Assembly: GCA_015680685.1 (NCBI GenBank)
Contig: MNCI01009176.1
Coordinates: forward strand, 186,001 to 250,000
Source: Gnetum montanum
Taxonomy: Eukaryota > Streptophyta > Gnetopsida > Gnetales > Gnetaceae
Length of the DNA stretch: 64,000 nucleotides
Reading direction: 5' to 3'
Shown here: positions 25,640 to 36,654 of the stretch, piece after piece
Layout: the number at the start of each line of letters is the position of its first letter
Position numbering within the stretch: position 1 is the first letter of the stretch
The notes under the pieces: model-generated
The model's input: the letters and a program-made list of their open reading frames with translations, nothing else
Database searches by the model: none
What the model was told of the DNA's origin: nothing
Position numbers and translations under genes: made by a program

Positions 25640-26511
25640 TAGGATCCATTAGAAGGTGTGGGTGAATCACTATCCATAACCACCAAAGGATATGATGAAA
25701 AATGTTGTGCATCCCCTAATAGCATGGGGAGGAAGCCCCATGTTGAACAAGGGAACATGGAAAAGGCTAAAAAGTTTCTTGCTTAAGTTGAGGATTTAGC
25801 TAGTTAAACCTTAAGAGGCCTTTGGTTGATGAGAAAGCATCAATTGTAGAGGAGCCCTTGAAGAGGAGGTTGATCGTTAAGCTTAACTAAGTGCAAGATA
25901 AGATTAGAGGTATGTTTTATTTGTTTTATGATTTTTTTTGAAGTTATATTTTAAGTTATCATTTTGATAATATAGGAAAAATGTGTTAACATGTTATACA
26001 TATTTACAATTGCTATTACTTCATGCAAGTAACAGGAGGAAGAGGCCATAGTAATAGCAATGGCAATAGAGGTGGAATGGAGGCATCAAGAGGATGTCGT
26101 GGTATTAGCAATAGTAGCTGATGAAAAATGAAGGTGCCAAGAGGAGGAAGAAATGCAACATCATGAGGATGAGGGTTTATCCCATACTCCAGTGGATAAG
26201 TTTGATGCCTTGTTTAAGGATTCACACTTAGGTAAACCTCCTGCCATCACACCATTGGATCTTTTAGGTACTTGTAGTTTTTGGTTTTGCATGTTGTGTA
26301 AATTATTTTTGTTATTTTATATTTAACCTTGGTCATTAGTTTTTGATTGCTTACTATGCTTATCATAGCTTTGGAGTCTCAAGCTGATGCTTTCACCTTC
26401 ACCTTCCACATGCAACTATGGGTGGATGCCCCTGACAAGATTGAGTTCGTGTGGGACATAGCAAAAGACATGATTAATAGATTTCACTAGATAGCTCTAG
26501 AAGTTGATGAG
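25640..26511 (+). pseudogene. Antisense spliced gene of Tat elements, copy C (3' exons)
   Basis: Function unknown; I do not recognise the family. It is collinear with exons c, d and e of the copy on the minus strand at 57.6-58.5 kb. Exon c end: about 25640-25909, sharing LSITTK and EPLKRRLIVKLN-like residues. Intron 25910-26035: GAG|GTATG ... AACAG|GAGG. Exon d: 26036-26267, acidic, EEE-rich. Intron 26268-26368: TTAG|GTACTT ... TCATAG|CTTTGG. Exon e: 26369-26511, FHMQLWVDAPDKIEF..AKDMINRFH, matching FHVKPWVEILNKVEF..AKNIIN in copy B; the donor after it reads GAG|AT instead of GT. Stops are present. It lies in M1 where a gene antisense to that minus-strand element is expected. Upstream exons are lost to the inverted Athila fragment. 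Confidence 0.6.
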
Positions 26512-26639
26512 ATTTTTAGCCCATTTTTATTTGTATTCACATGTTTTTAGTTTTTATTTAATTTTTTCATGGTTATGTAGTTTTTGTTTTCATCTATTAT
26601 TCGTTGTTAACTAGTCTTATATCTTTCCTAGCTGTTAAA

Positions 26640-27303
26640 TAGTCATTGCATGAATTTTTACGTAATTTTGGAAACATCAAGGCTATAATAAGATATCATT
26701 CTCTTGGGCAATGTGAAAGTTTTGTGTGTAAGCAAGTGTCAACATCTAGCAATCATTGTGCTTATTATTGTCTTTGTGTACTTCATTGTACCATCTTTTG
26801 TACTATTGTGGTGATTTTGTACTATACCTTAAAGTACATGGACCAACAAATCAGTTACATCCTTTCTTTATAAATTTTTTTCTCTTTCTTGTTGCCCCAC
26901 TAGGGTTGATGTGCTTCTTGCAAGAAGGCATCATCTTGAGCTTTTCAAGATCCTACAAGATTGGATGTTGGTGCAGTGTCACAACACTTTAGAGTGGAGC
27001 TAAAGTTCTAAAGGTTTTGGGATCCTAGAAACCACATTCTAAGCTTGTCAAAACCTTGTGGTGTTGAGTGGATTCATGATAACAAATCACTCCAGAGTGA
27101 AGTTTAGAGCTTGTATAGTATGTGGTTCCCTTCAAATCACATTTTGAGAGAAACAAAGTTTAGAGATATGCAAGTGAACTACCCTCCAATTGTGGACTAC
27201 CCAAGTTGGTGAATCATGTTAAATTGATTGTATTTTTTTTAATGATTAAGTTTTGACTTGGGGAACTTATTCATATCCCCCTTTCTAATTTCTACAATCC
27301 TCA
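26640..27303 (+). repeat. 5' LTR of the copia element, left-truncated
   Basis: Collinear with 31648-32294 and ends in CCTCA at 27303, like the 3' LTR at 32294. About 470 bp of U3 present in the 3' copy are missing on the left. Confidence 0.8.
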
Positions 27304-27305
27304 AG

Positions 27306-27318
27306 TGGTATTGGAGCC
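27306..27318 (+). other. Primer-binding site, initiator tRNA-Met type
   Basis: TGGTATTGGAGCC begins two bases after the LTR end; the canonical plant copia PBS is TGGTATCAGAGCC. Two substitutions. Confidence 0.8.
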
Positions 27319-27357
27319 TAGTACTCTTGCTTCTACATCAACCTCCAAGAGTGAACA

Positions 27358-29160
27358 ATGAAGGGGACATCTTACACAAAGCCACCCATGGTTGATGGAT
27401 TTGACTTCACCTATTGGAAAGTAAGGATGAAAGGGATGAAAGGCTTCATTGAATTGATGGACTTTGAAGTTTGGGATCCACCCTCAAAGGCTACACACCA
27501 CCCATCGATGATGCCACAAAGAACATCAAGCCTCAAAGTAAGTGGACATAAGAAGAAAGAGATAAGTTCATGCATGAATCAAAAGCTAAAAATTATTTAT
27601 ATTGTGCATTGAATAAATCTAAATTTAATAGATTAGATAGATGTAAACCAACCAAAGAAATTTGGGAAACATTAGAGGTTGTGTATGAGTGAACATTAAT
27701 AGTTAAGTAATCTAAATTGTTAGTCTTGCAAAGTGAGTATGACAAGCTTAAAATGAGAAAAAGAGAGAAAATATAAGATTGTGTTCTTAGAGCAAATGAT
27801 CTTGTTGTGGCCGTTAAAGGTATGGATAAATATCTATCAGAACGCAATGTTATAAAAAATATGATTATAACTTTGCAACCAAAATTTAGACCCAAATTTA
27901 TTGCTATGTAGGAAACTAGAGACTTTTAAACCCTTAAATTTGAACTTGAAACTATTTCCAATGATTATCAAATGAATCTCATAAGAAAAGGAGCTATTCA
28001 AGAGAAGCCACCCATTGCCCTTAAGTCACCATCAAGGAGAAGGAGCCTAATAAGCAAGATGAGGGCAATGAAGAGGAGATAGCCTTTCTCTTAAGAAAAC
28101 TACAAAGACTTATAGCAAAGAGGGATAAAAGCTCCAATCAGTAGAGATCAAAAATCCATTCAAAGGTAAAGAGAGAGGTAAAACGTTTTCAAGTTCTACT
28201 TTTGATACTTCTTTTATAGAATGTTGGGTTTGTGGTGGAAGAGGCCATGTGGCCTTCATATGTCCTAGCAATGGTAGATTACAGAGAAAGAACAAAAATA
28301 ATGAAGATATGAAAAAGACCAATTTCTACACATGTTGGGATGATGAGGAGCAAAGTGAAGAAAAGGTAGAAGATGATGTAAAAAATTCACATCTCATTTG
28401 TATGGCTCTCACAGATGATGATACTAACACCTCAGATGATGAACTCAATGAGAAAGAAAGGTTTGATTTGTTATGTAATGAATTATTATCTTTTCAAAAT
28501 ATTTGCACAAAATTAAATAAGAAAGTTAAAATAAAGGATCAAGAAATTTCTTTATTGAATTTAAAAATTTCTAGTCTTACTAAAGAACTCTCAAACCTAA
28601 GGGCTGAGAATGAAAAACTAACCTTGTCCTATGAGTAGGCTAAAGTAGAAATTGCAAATGTCAAACTTGTGAACGAAAGGTTGGTAAAGTAAAAAAAAAT
28701 CTCTTTAGATGATATTAGGATAGGGAAGAAGTCCACATGATAAGAGTGGGATTGCATGTTGTACATAAGATGAATCACCTTCACCAACCCCATCTCAATT
28801 GAATGATATTCCAAGGGATAAAGCTACTACATCCCAATTAGAAGAAGCTTCCATTCATAAAAAGGACCCTCAAAGGTTTGATCATTCTAATCATTTTTAA
28901 TAAAATAGGATGGTTAGATGCTATTATTGTCATAAATTTAGGTACAAGCAATGGGAATGCAACTTAGAGTTCTATCATATGAATAGTTGGTCATACCATA
29001 AGACACTTTGGTCTTACCAAGATGTATCGAGAAGGGAATTTATTCAAGTTCATGGGAGGAATTAGACTACTCAAAAAACAAAGGGGGCCAACAAAGACTG
29101 GAGAGTTAAAAAGAGTTAAAAGAAAGGAACAAGAAAACAAGGAGACTCTCTAAGAAATTC
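27358..29160 (+). pseudogene. Degraded copia gag with zinc knuckle and coiled coil
   Basis: The ATG at 27358 opens KGTSYTKPPMVDGFDFTYWK, the usual copia gag opening (PP.FDG.NY.YWK.RM). The frame breaks at about 27612 and continues through KEIWETLEVVYE, LKMRKREKI and YLSERNVIKNM. A CCHC knuckle CWVCGGRGHVAFIC lies at 28222-28263 with C-X2-C-X4-H-X4-C spacing intact. A 129-codon open stretch at 28249-28638 covers an acidic region and a probable coiled coil (KKVKIKDQEISLLNLKISS). A second knuckle near 28920 (CYYCHKFRYKQWEC) has lost its histidine. Typical of SIRE-type gag, broken by several stops. Confidence 0.75.
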
Positions 29161-29356
29161 ATGAGAAGGAGCCAAGCCTTGGAAATAGAAGTTCCAGTAG
29201 CAATCCAAGCTTCCACATGTCCCAATTTAGAAGCACTAGTGTAAGGTAACTAAAACCATGAATATCATCTCTAAGAACTTCTTCTTTTTTCCCATGCACA
29301 AGAAGAAAAAGTTGATAGAGTATTTTAAAGTGTTAAACTAGAGTGTTTTTATTTCA

Positions 29357-30043
29357 ATGAAATTTCTAGTTCCATATGTGTTAATTAGAGAGTTTTATTA
29401 CAATATTGTGATTTCCAATGCTATTTTTGGGGCATTCACATCTATGGTTGGGCATCCTATAATTAAGGTGTCTCCCCAAGTTGTGAATGCACTCCTTGGG
29501 ATTTCCATTACAAATGTTTTCCAAGTGACCATTAATACTATGGATAATATTTATACAAATTGTATAATTCCCATGAGTCATGATGAGCTTTGTGATGTCT
29601 TGTTTGAAGAAATTGTGTCTTTTGATAGAGGTCGAATTCATAGGAATAGGATGTCTATTGATGCTTCCACTTTGTCCCTTATTGTGCTCCATAGCATTAT
29701 TGTAAAAGTGGAAAGCTATAGATATGTACTACAATCCCAAGCTTTTGTGCTCTATTTCCTACTTACAGAACAACCACTAGATTTAGAACATACTCTCTAT
29801 TGAGACATGTTGAGTTTGTATGCCAAGGAGAGAATCCTTGGGTACCCCTATCTCATCAATTTGTTGATATGTCAGATGGGTGTACCTATTCCAAAGATGC
29901 CTTTGTTCAAAGGCAAGAGGAGCCTCAATGAGTGTGTTGAGAAAAGGATCCTTTCTCATGTAGCAAAAGCAAGACCGAGCATCAAGCCACTTCCATCAAA
30001 AAAGAAGAAGAAAGTGGCACCATACTCTAGGATGTCTCATTAG
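29357..30043 (+). pseudogene. Env-like / putative plant transposon protein ORF, one in-frame stop
   Basis: Two open stretches (29357-29803 and 29807-30043) are in the same frame, separated only by a TGA at 29801. The remnant spans about 228 codons. It reads REFYYNIV ... FGAFTSMVGHPIIKVSPQVVNALLGI, then LSLYAKERILGYPYLINLLICQMGVPI, and ends in a lysine-rich KKKKK tail. The REFY / hypervariable / VSP..VN.LLGI pattern is that of the so-called putative plant transposon protein domain found in SIRE and Athila env-like ORFs. That assignment is from memory of the family and was not searched. The biochemical role of such ORFs is unknown. The relatively open frame contrasts with the broken gag. Confidence 0.6.
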
Positions 30044-30760
30044 TTAAGTAGGTCAAAATCTATTAGAGAATAGCTTAGATCATCCTTGAAGAAGCTCCTT
30101 CAACCATTTTATCATGCTATAAGGATGCTTGGGAGGAATAACTCTTACATGTGTAAGAGAATGGATGCTACTGGCATGCCTATTTTTCTAAATGGGTAGT
30201 AATTTATGGAGTATCTACTCCTTCTATATTTAACAGTGAGGAGGGCATTCCTTCTCCTCAAAGGTACTCTATAGTAGCTAAAAATTCCCATGCATATGAC
30301 TCAAGTATGGAGTCTGATTTTGAGCTTGATGCACCATGGCTCATGTCCAAGGGAAGCCTCATGTTCCCATGTAGCCTAAGCATCATGATCCCACATAGCC
30401 TAAGCATCATGTTCCATCTTTAGGTGATGCTCCTAGATCCTTTAAGTAGTAGGTCATGGAGAGTATCTTTGGGACCATGTCCTAATGGGTACTTGCTACT
30501 GTTACTTATCAAAGGAAGGAAGCTTCCTCATCTTTCCAACAAGCTTCAAATCAACCTGATGCACTAGCTTCATCTCAATTGCAAGTGAAGCTTCATCCCC
30601 ATAGGACCCTTGTTTAGCAAATAGAGTTTTGAAATGATGATAAGCAGTGTTCCACCAACTCTAGCACCAATAGTAATAATGATGAGAAGGATACTTATCA
30701 TCCATCCAAAGCAACAGTTGATTCTAAGTCTAAAGATGTAATCGATGTCAGTAGGGTGTT

Positions 30761-30780
30761 CTCTCTCTCTCTCTCTCTCC
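30761..30780. repeat. (CT)n microsatellite
   Basis: Uninterrupted CT dinucleotides just before CCAAAAAGGGGGAGA (30793-30810), a G-rich sequence usual near the end of SIRE-type coding regions. Confidence 0.8.
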
Positions 30781-31152
30781 TTTTTGCTAATGTCCAAAAA
30801 GGGGGAGAAATTTGGGTGTTCACACATATGTGATTTTTATGGATTTGCACATATGTGGTTTTGTACATGATGTGACCATAGTATGTGGATATTTGTATGA
30901 TAGTTTGAGGAAAAATTTATGATATAGACTAATGATGCTTATTTTGGTTATCTCTGTGTGGTGAACTTCTTGGAGACAAGTTTTACTTTTGAATCATATC
31001 ATATTCGATTTTATCATCCTTCCCTATGCCTTGAACCTTAGAGCCTTTATACTATTCCTTAGCTATCATTAAAATTTATATGTCTTAACACTTTAATATT
31101 ATTTTCAATATTTATTGGTTTATCATCTCACCCATTTTCTTAAGTTTTGGAA

Positions 31153-31170
31153 ATCACCAAAAAGGGGGGA
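31153..31170 (+). other. Polypurine tract of the copia element
   Basis: AAATCACCAAAAAGGGGGGA immediately precedes the 3' LTR; standard position and composition for a PPT. Confidence 0.7.
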
Positions 31171-31173
31171 TAT

Positions 31174-32294
31174 AGTTAACCTTTTGATAAGTCATAACCT
31201 TAAGAAAAATGGAGAATGTAGAATGTTGTAGATGTGATGTTTTTGCAGGCATAAATAAGGACTCAAGGAATGAAAGTGTTTTCATAGTGGGGACAACAAG
31301 TACTCAAGGAGAATAAGATGAAGATGAAGACTACAGTAAAATGAAGAAGGTCCCAAGATTGGGATGAGCCAAATCAATGGAAGAAGGCCTTGAGAAGCAA
31401 AGTCCAAAAGCTAAGAAGATGTCTTCCAAAAGTAGAAGACATCTTGGCCAAAGTGATGAAGACCCAAAAAGGACATCTTTCAAAAATAGTAGATGTCTCA
31501 TGTTTGGAGAAGACACCTCTATGAAGACATCTCTTTAGAGATATCTCCTTTAGTGGAGAGACATCTTCCTTGAATTGAACTCTATATAGTGAGATGTATC
31601 AATCTTGAAGAAGACATATTCCATAGCCATTATATAGCCATTGCACAAATTTTGAGGTGATATCAGAAACATCAAGGCTATAAGAGGACTTCATTCTCTT
31701 GGGCAATGTGGAAGTTTTATGTGCAAGAAGGTATCAACACCAAACAATCATTGTGAACATTATTGTATTTTTGTACTTCATTGTATAATCTTTTGTACTA
31801 TTGTCATGATTTTGTACTATACCTCAAAGTACAAGGGAAACCAAATTAGTTACATCCTTTCCTTGTGATTTTTGTTTCTATTTCTTTTTATCCCATTGGG
31901 GTTGATGTGCTTCTTGTGAGAAGGCATTCTCTTGATCTTGCTGGGATCTTGTAGGATTGTATTGGTGCAGTGCCACAACACTCTAGAGTGGAGCTTAAGT
32001 TGTAAAGGTTTTGGAATCTTGAAAACCACATTCTAAGCTTGTTGGGACCTTATATGGCTAAGTGGATTCACATTGATGAATCACTCTGGAGTAGAGCTTA
32101 GAGCTTGTATAAGATGTGGTATCCTTCAAATGATATTTTGAGAGAAACAAATTCCAAAGATGTGCAAGTGAACTACCCTTTGAGTGTAGACTACCCAAGT
32201 TAGAAAAGCATGTTAAATTGATTGTGGGTTTTGTGGTGCTTAAATTTTGATTTGGAAAACTTATTCATCCCCCATGTAAGTTCTACAATCCTCA
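31174..32294 (+). repeat. 3' LTR of the copia element
   Basis: 1121 bp, ending CCTCA at 32294. The expected 5' TG is AG (31174-31175), as shown by the inverted LTR tip at 25617. It contains repeated AGACATCT and GAAGACATCT words at 31400-31610. It abuts exon c of the antisense gene. Confidence 0.75.
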
Positions 32295-33823
32295 CAAGGC
32301 ACCTTATCCAAGGCTTAGTGATTTGGGATGGGTCTTGAGTCACCCGCCATACATCCTTCTTCACTATAAGGAACTTCACAAACCTTTGTAGATAAGCTAC
32401 AAAGAACACAAAATGCACATGGCACTTCATCATAAGGTTTTCTTGGAGCTTTAGGATTTCACTCTACAATCCAAAATCCAAATGAGCAACCTACTTGAAT
32501 TGGAAGCCATCAATTAGGACCATCTTCATGGTCCACGCTTGCTTAACTCCCATTATCTTCCCTTGCAAAAAGCAACTTAGAAAATGCATGGGATTGGAAT
32601 AGGAGATACATCTTTCTACCCTCCAAAACTTGAAACTAGCTTAGAAAGAATCCCTTATGGCCATGATCAGTGTTTAACCACTTCTCAAATTCCTCCTGAC
32701 AATCCACCTTCTTCCTCACTTTGGTGGTGATCATTGCACCCTCATTGGGAATACCAAAGAGGTCACAAAAGGTGGATTCATTAACATCCAAGGTAAGAAC
32801 CATACCTTGAACATGAATGATGAACCTCTTGATTCCTTTGCTAAAGGAGTCAATGATATTGATCATTTCCACAATGGAAACGATAGGGCTTGGAACCATG
32901 AAGATGTTGAGTACACATATGTAAATGATCCTTACCTAGATGGCCTCAAGTGTATAATCTACCAACCAATATTGGGCAGGTTCTACCTCATTGAACTTTA
33001 GGATTAATGTCTCCTCAATTTGTCTTGAAGTGATTATAGTCACTTTAGCTGATGACACAGTTTCTACACCATAACAAAAATAGCCCATTGGTCTTAACAT
33101 AGGTGCATCATGTAAAACCAAATATAACAAATATAACCAAGTTAAAGCAAAACTAGCATCGCCATCTAGGCAACCAAAAACTAAATAACTAAATGACCAA
33201 AGATAACCAAAATCAACAAACCATAAATTCACTTCACCTACATGATAAATCCTTAGAGCTCTAGGAGATATGTTCACTTCTACATCTTGGTATGGGTTTT
33301 CCCATTCACTATGGATCATCCTATTTGCTAGACACCTCCAACAAGCCTTAGGATGATGATTGATGTAATTATCAAACTCCTCCATTAACTAGTCCATCAC
33401 CTCAAGCCTTATGATTAGACTTTTGGTGAACACCCCTAGCACTATTTGGGCCAAGGGTAGCAAGTTATTACCTTTTATCAATTCTTGATTATTTGCCTTG
33501 TACCTCTAGGCAAGTGAAACAATGAAAATTATTAAACTTAATAACAAAATCCAAATAACAAATAAATTGTAAACACAAATTATAACAACTACACATACCC
33601 CTTTATAGGATTGATCCATGTGCTATTGCTTGAATTCAAGCATCTTTGAAATTTTTGATAATTTATGAGTGCCCACAATGGTGGTGTCATCATGTGCTTC
33701 ACCCTCTACATGAACCTTAGGATCATCAACTAGGAACTTGATGATCATGCTAGAGGAGTAGGGCACAATGGTTTCCATGATGGCTGCTACTATTTTAGAA
33801 GCTAAGTGTGACCAAATCATCAT
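32295..33823 (-). pseudogene. Antisense spliced gene of Tat element P1, copy A (5' exons)
   Basis: Unrecognised protein, best seen by comparison with copy B. On the minus strand: exon a about 33823-33599 (ends CCTATAAAGG); intron 33598-33506, 93 nt (GG|GTATGT ... TTGCCTAG|AGG); exon b 33505-33238; intron 33237-33064, 174 nt (TAG|GTGAAG ... TGGTGTAG|AAACTG); exon c from 33063, cut at 32295 by the copia LTR. Exon c encodes ETLILKFNEVEPAQYWL, then IVEMINIIDSF and STFCDLFGIPNEG, matching copy B. The 149-codon frame at 32936-33385 simply reads through the second intron. Both splice sites of each intron are canonical although the exons carry stops. It is antisense to P1 gag-pro and pol. Confidence 0.65.
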
Positions 33824-35154
33824 ACTAAAGTTCTGAAGAAGATAGATTAGGAACTGGCTTTCTTCTGGCTTGATCCATGGTGAACATTTTTCTCACTTCA
33901 TGTCAAGGGATGGAGTGTTGGCACCAAGCACATGAATGCAATAGAAAACACCAACTAGCTCTATGACAACCAAGATGGGCTTCAAGAAAGCCCTATATCA
34001 TCAAACACATAATTGTTATAGCCTTGTACAAAATTAAATTAAAACTTCATAACACCAAAAAAACATTACAACATTATATTACATGACCATAACAACCTAA
34101 TTGCATAAACTAAAATTTAACTAAATTGAACAACGACAACACCAAAATTGGACTAGCCACAATAAACAATAGAGAAAATTATCAAAAAATTTTAATTTAA
34201 TCCAAACCACTTCTAAACCCTTTCCAACATCTTGTCCAATCCCTAGAATCATAGGACGTTGATGGGAAAAAAATTTCAAAGTCTCATCATTGCCCATCTT
34301 CACAAGGGTAAATGCGTAATAGCCTTAAAACCTTAATTTTGTGCAACCTTACGGAAACATCCATAAAACATCAATTTCTTAATAAAACTTGATGATTCCA
34401 TAATTTTTGGAATTAAAAAACCATGAAATATAACCCCATAACAAGAAAATATAAAAATACTCAACCAGTATTTTAGAAAAAATGCAAAATTAACCAAACC
34501 ATAGCTATCCTAACCAAAATCCCATTTCACGTGAGTTGATGAAAATAATCGCCAAAAAAAAAACCATTCATTCAAATTCAATGATTTTATCACAATTGGA
34601 ATCCTTGAATGATGAACTAAATACCCATAACCTTAAAAATTTAAAATTCATAACCATTTACTAGACAAAAAATACCAAACTTACACTAAAAATAGCCTAA
34701 AAAACAAAAAACCCACTTGACATGGCTTGACGAAAACAACCATAAAAAATTAACTATAGGGTGAAATCAAGTGGTTCAAAAATTAGATTGACCAAAAAAT
34801 AGTAGAAAATAACCCCACATATTTAGAAAATTAAAAAACATAGTATTTTCATTAGAAAAAAAGTTCCTACGTGACATTTCTTTTTTGGCTGAAAAAAGTA
34901 GAAAACCCATGGAATTCATGGGAAATAGCATTTATTCCATAATGGATAAAAATCCAAACTCTACGTAAAATATGATGGGATTTTACAAAACCCTAAAATA
35001 ACCAATACATAAACCCAATACGTGACATAAACCCAATAAATACGTGATATAAACCCAATAACTACATCTACCTCCTCCAAGGTAAAGTTCTTCATGGATG
35101 CCTTCTTTCTCGACATGTTGTAGAAGACTCGCATAGAAAACACTAAGAAACCTT
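33824..35154. other. AT-rich spacer between antisense gene and array, P1
   Basis: A-rich noncoding DNA (AAAAACCCAT, CCAAAATAG-type runs) corresponding to 59780-60860 of P2. There may be upstream exons or the promoter of the antisense gene here, but I could not identify one. Frames at 34121-34303 and 34961-35143 are unsupported. Confidence 0.4.
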
Positions 35155-35645
35155 TAAACTCTGGTAGTCACGAGGTGACTACCCTGGCATTGGTGAGTGG
35201 AATGGTTGTAACTACCTTGGAAATGGTAGTAGTAGCAGGCATAGAGCTCACAACTTGGGTATGGCAGCTGGGAAGGATAAACACAACAATAATTTTTTGC
35301 AAAATGGAGGCAAGAAAACCAACTTAAACCCATGTGTCCACCTTGGAACATTGGTTTCCATACTTCACTTTCACTTCACTCAGAAACTGAAATTAGCAAC
35401 TCAAACTATGCTAGGTTGAAGAAGCTATTCCATCCTAAACTTTTCACTTCCATGTGGGCCCCACTATGCACTAGTATTTCAAGCCAATTTCATGACTATG
35501 CTAGAATTTCAAGCTTCCAAGCTTAACTATGCTAGGCATTTATATCATGGAGCCTTGGAATAGATGACATATTCCATCTACTACCAAAACCCAATTCCCA
35601 ATCCTTCATTCATGCTAACAAAATCTCATGATTAAGTTGGGCAAG
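35155..35645. repeat. Left part of ~193-bp palindromic array A2 (P1)
   Basis: A 21-bp inverted repeat GGTAGTCAC/GAG/GTGACTACC lies at 35163-35183, and GACTATGCTAG-type words lie near 35492 and 35525. The array continues at 42639 on the far side of the Athila insertion. Confidence 0.6.
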
Positions 35646-35650
35646 CAAGT
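35646..35650. repeat. Target-site duplication CAAGT (left)
   Basis: CAAGT immediately before the 5' LTR; identical to 42634-42638 immediately after the 3' LTR. Five bases is the usual LTR-element duplication length. Confidence 0.9.
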
Positions 35651-36496
35651 TGATGGAACGCGATATCGTGTACGTGATATTGCGACCGCCGTGATATCAC
35701 ATCCCACGCGATATCGTGTTGTCCCCCGTGATATTGCGTATGCAATATTGTGGTGTGCCGCCAAATCTATAAATAAGAGGTGGCTCTCCCTTTGTTTCTC
35801 ATCTAGGCCTAGACTGTAGTAAAACTCTGGTAGTTTTACCTCTCCAGAGATAGAATAATTTCCATGTGCCCGCAGTAGGAGCTCCAAAGTGAACGGATTT
35901 TTATTCAAGCAAATATTGTACCTGAACACAAGTTTGTGTACGGAAATAAAGACAAACTTCTTGGATAAACCTTGCAGTGCATGGAATAGGATAAATAGAA
36001 TTTTAATTATTGTTATTTATTTTTTATCATTTAAATGCTTTATTAATTGGTTAATTCTCTCTCAACCCTTCTCTCCTAGTTAAGTGCATTTAGTACGATT
36101 GCTTCGAGCACGTGCGTTACGCTTGGTGATCCCAGCAACGACTAGCGTTTGGTAACCAAGGTTGCATTGGTTCAGGGTGTGAACGGTAAGTGGGAACGGA
36201 TACTGATGCTAGGTTAATTAAAGCTTAGTTAGTTAGTTAAAGTTAGTTAATTAGTCTCTTCACCCTTCACCTTATCAGCATAGGAGATAAAACAGAAAAG
36301 ATATAAAAATCATATACCTCAGACTTACTTAACCATACAACCGTGACAAATACAAGTAAGTCTGGGAAGATAACGAATGATTAACCTTAAGTGTTCCATA
36401 AGGCGTGTAGGCACTTAGTCTGCGGAGTTCGACAGGATCGCACGTGTAATGCTTGTATTCGTATGGTTGAGTGTAGGGGTACCTCGCCACTCATCA
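35651..36496 (+). repeat. 5' LTR of the non-autonomous Athila element
   Basis: 846 bp, TG...CA. U3 opens with GATATC words (CGCGATATCGTG, GTGATATCAC) to about 35755, then TATAAATAAGAGG at 35768. R/U5 is nearly identical to the 3' LTR; the first ~140 bp differ between the LTRs by indels and word changes. Confidence 0.95.
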
Positions 36497-36497
36497 T

Positions 36498-36516
36498 TGA
36501 CGCCGTTGCCGAGGAC
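36498..36516 (+). other. Primer-binding site, tRNA-Asp type
   Basis: TGACGCCGTTGCCGAGGAC starts one base after the LTR. The classical Athila PBS is TGGCGCCGTTGCCGGGGA, so two G-to-A changes are visible. Confidence 0.85.
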
Positions 36517-36654
36517 TAAGTGTTTGTGCACTAAGTAGAACATAGGAAATTATCCACATCGTTGGGAGCTAATCGTTGGGAGCTTAAATGAACCTTTAGG
36601 GTTAATTAAATGAAAAATTATATAACGGTTAATCAGCACACCGAATAAATAACA

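Larger units (their letters stand above)
26640..32294 (+). mobile_element. SIRE-like Ty1/copia element lacking pol
   Basis: LTRs at 26640-27303 (left end missing) and 31174-32294 share long blocks (TCTTGGGCAATGTG, TTTTGTACTATTGT, GATTTTGTACTATACCT). A tRNA-iMet-type PBS follows the 5' LTR and a G-rich PPT precedes the 3' LTR. The interior holds gag with zinc knuckles and an env-like ORF, but no protease, integrase, RT or RNase H between them. That makes it a non-autonomous or deleted derivative of a SIRE-type element. The 5' LTR truncation removes any readable target duplication. Confidence 0.75.

Noticed and set aside
32936-33385. 149-codon open frame on the minus strand
   Set aside because: It reads through the intron at 33064-33237; comparison with copy B shows only the two ends are exon sequence.
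36498-36516. tRNA gene fragment
   Set aside because: It matches only the 3' end of tRNA-Asp at the LTR edge, as a primer-binding site does; no cloverleaf is present.
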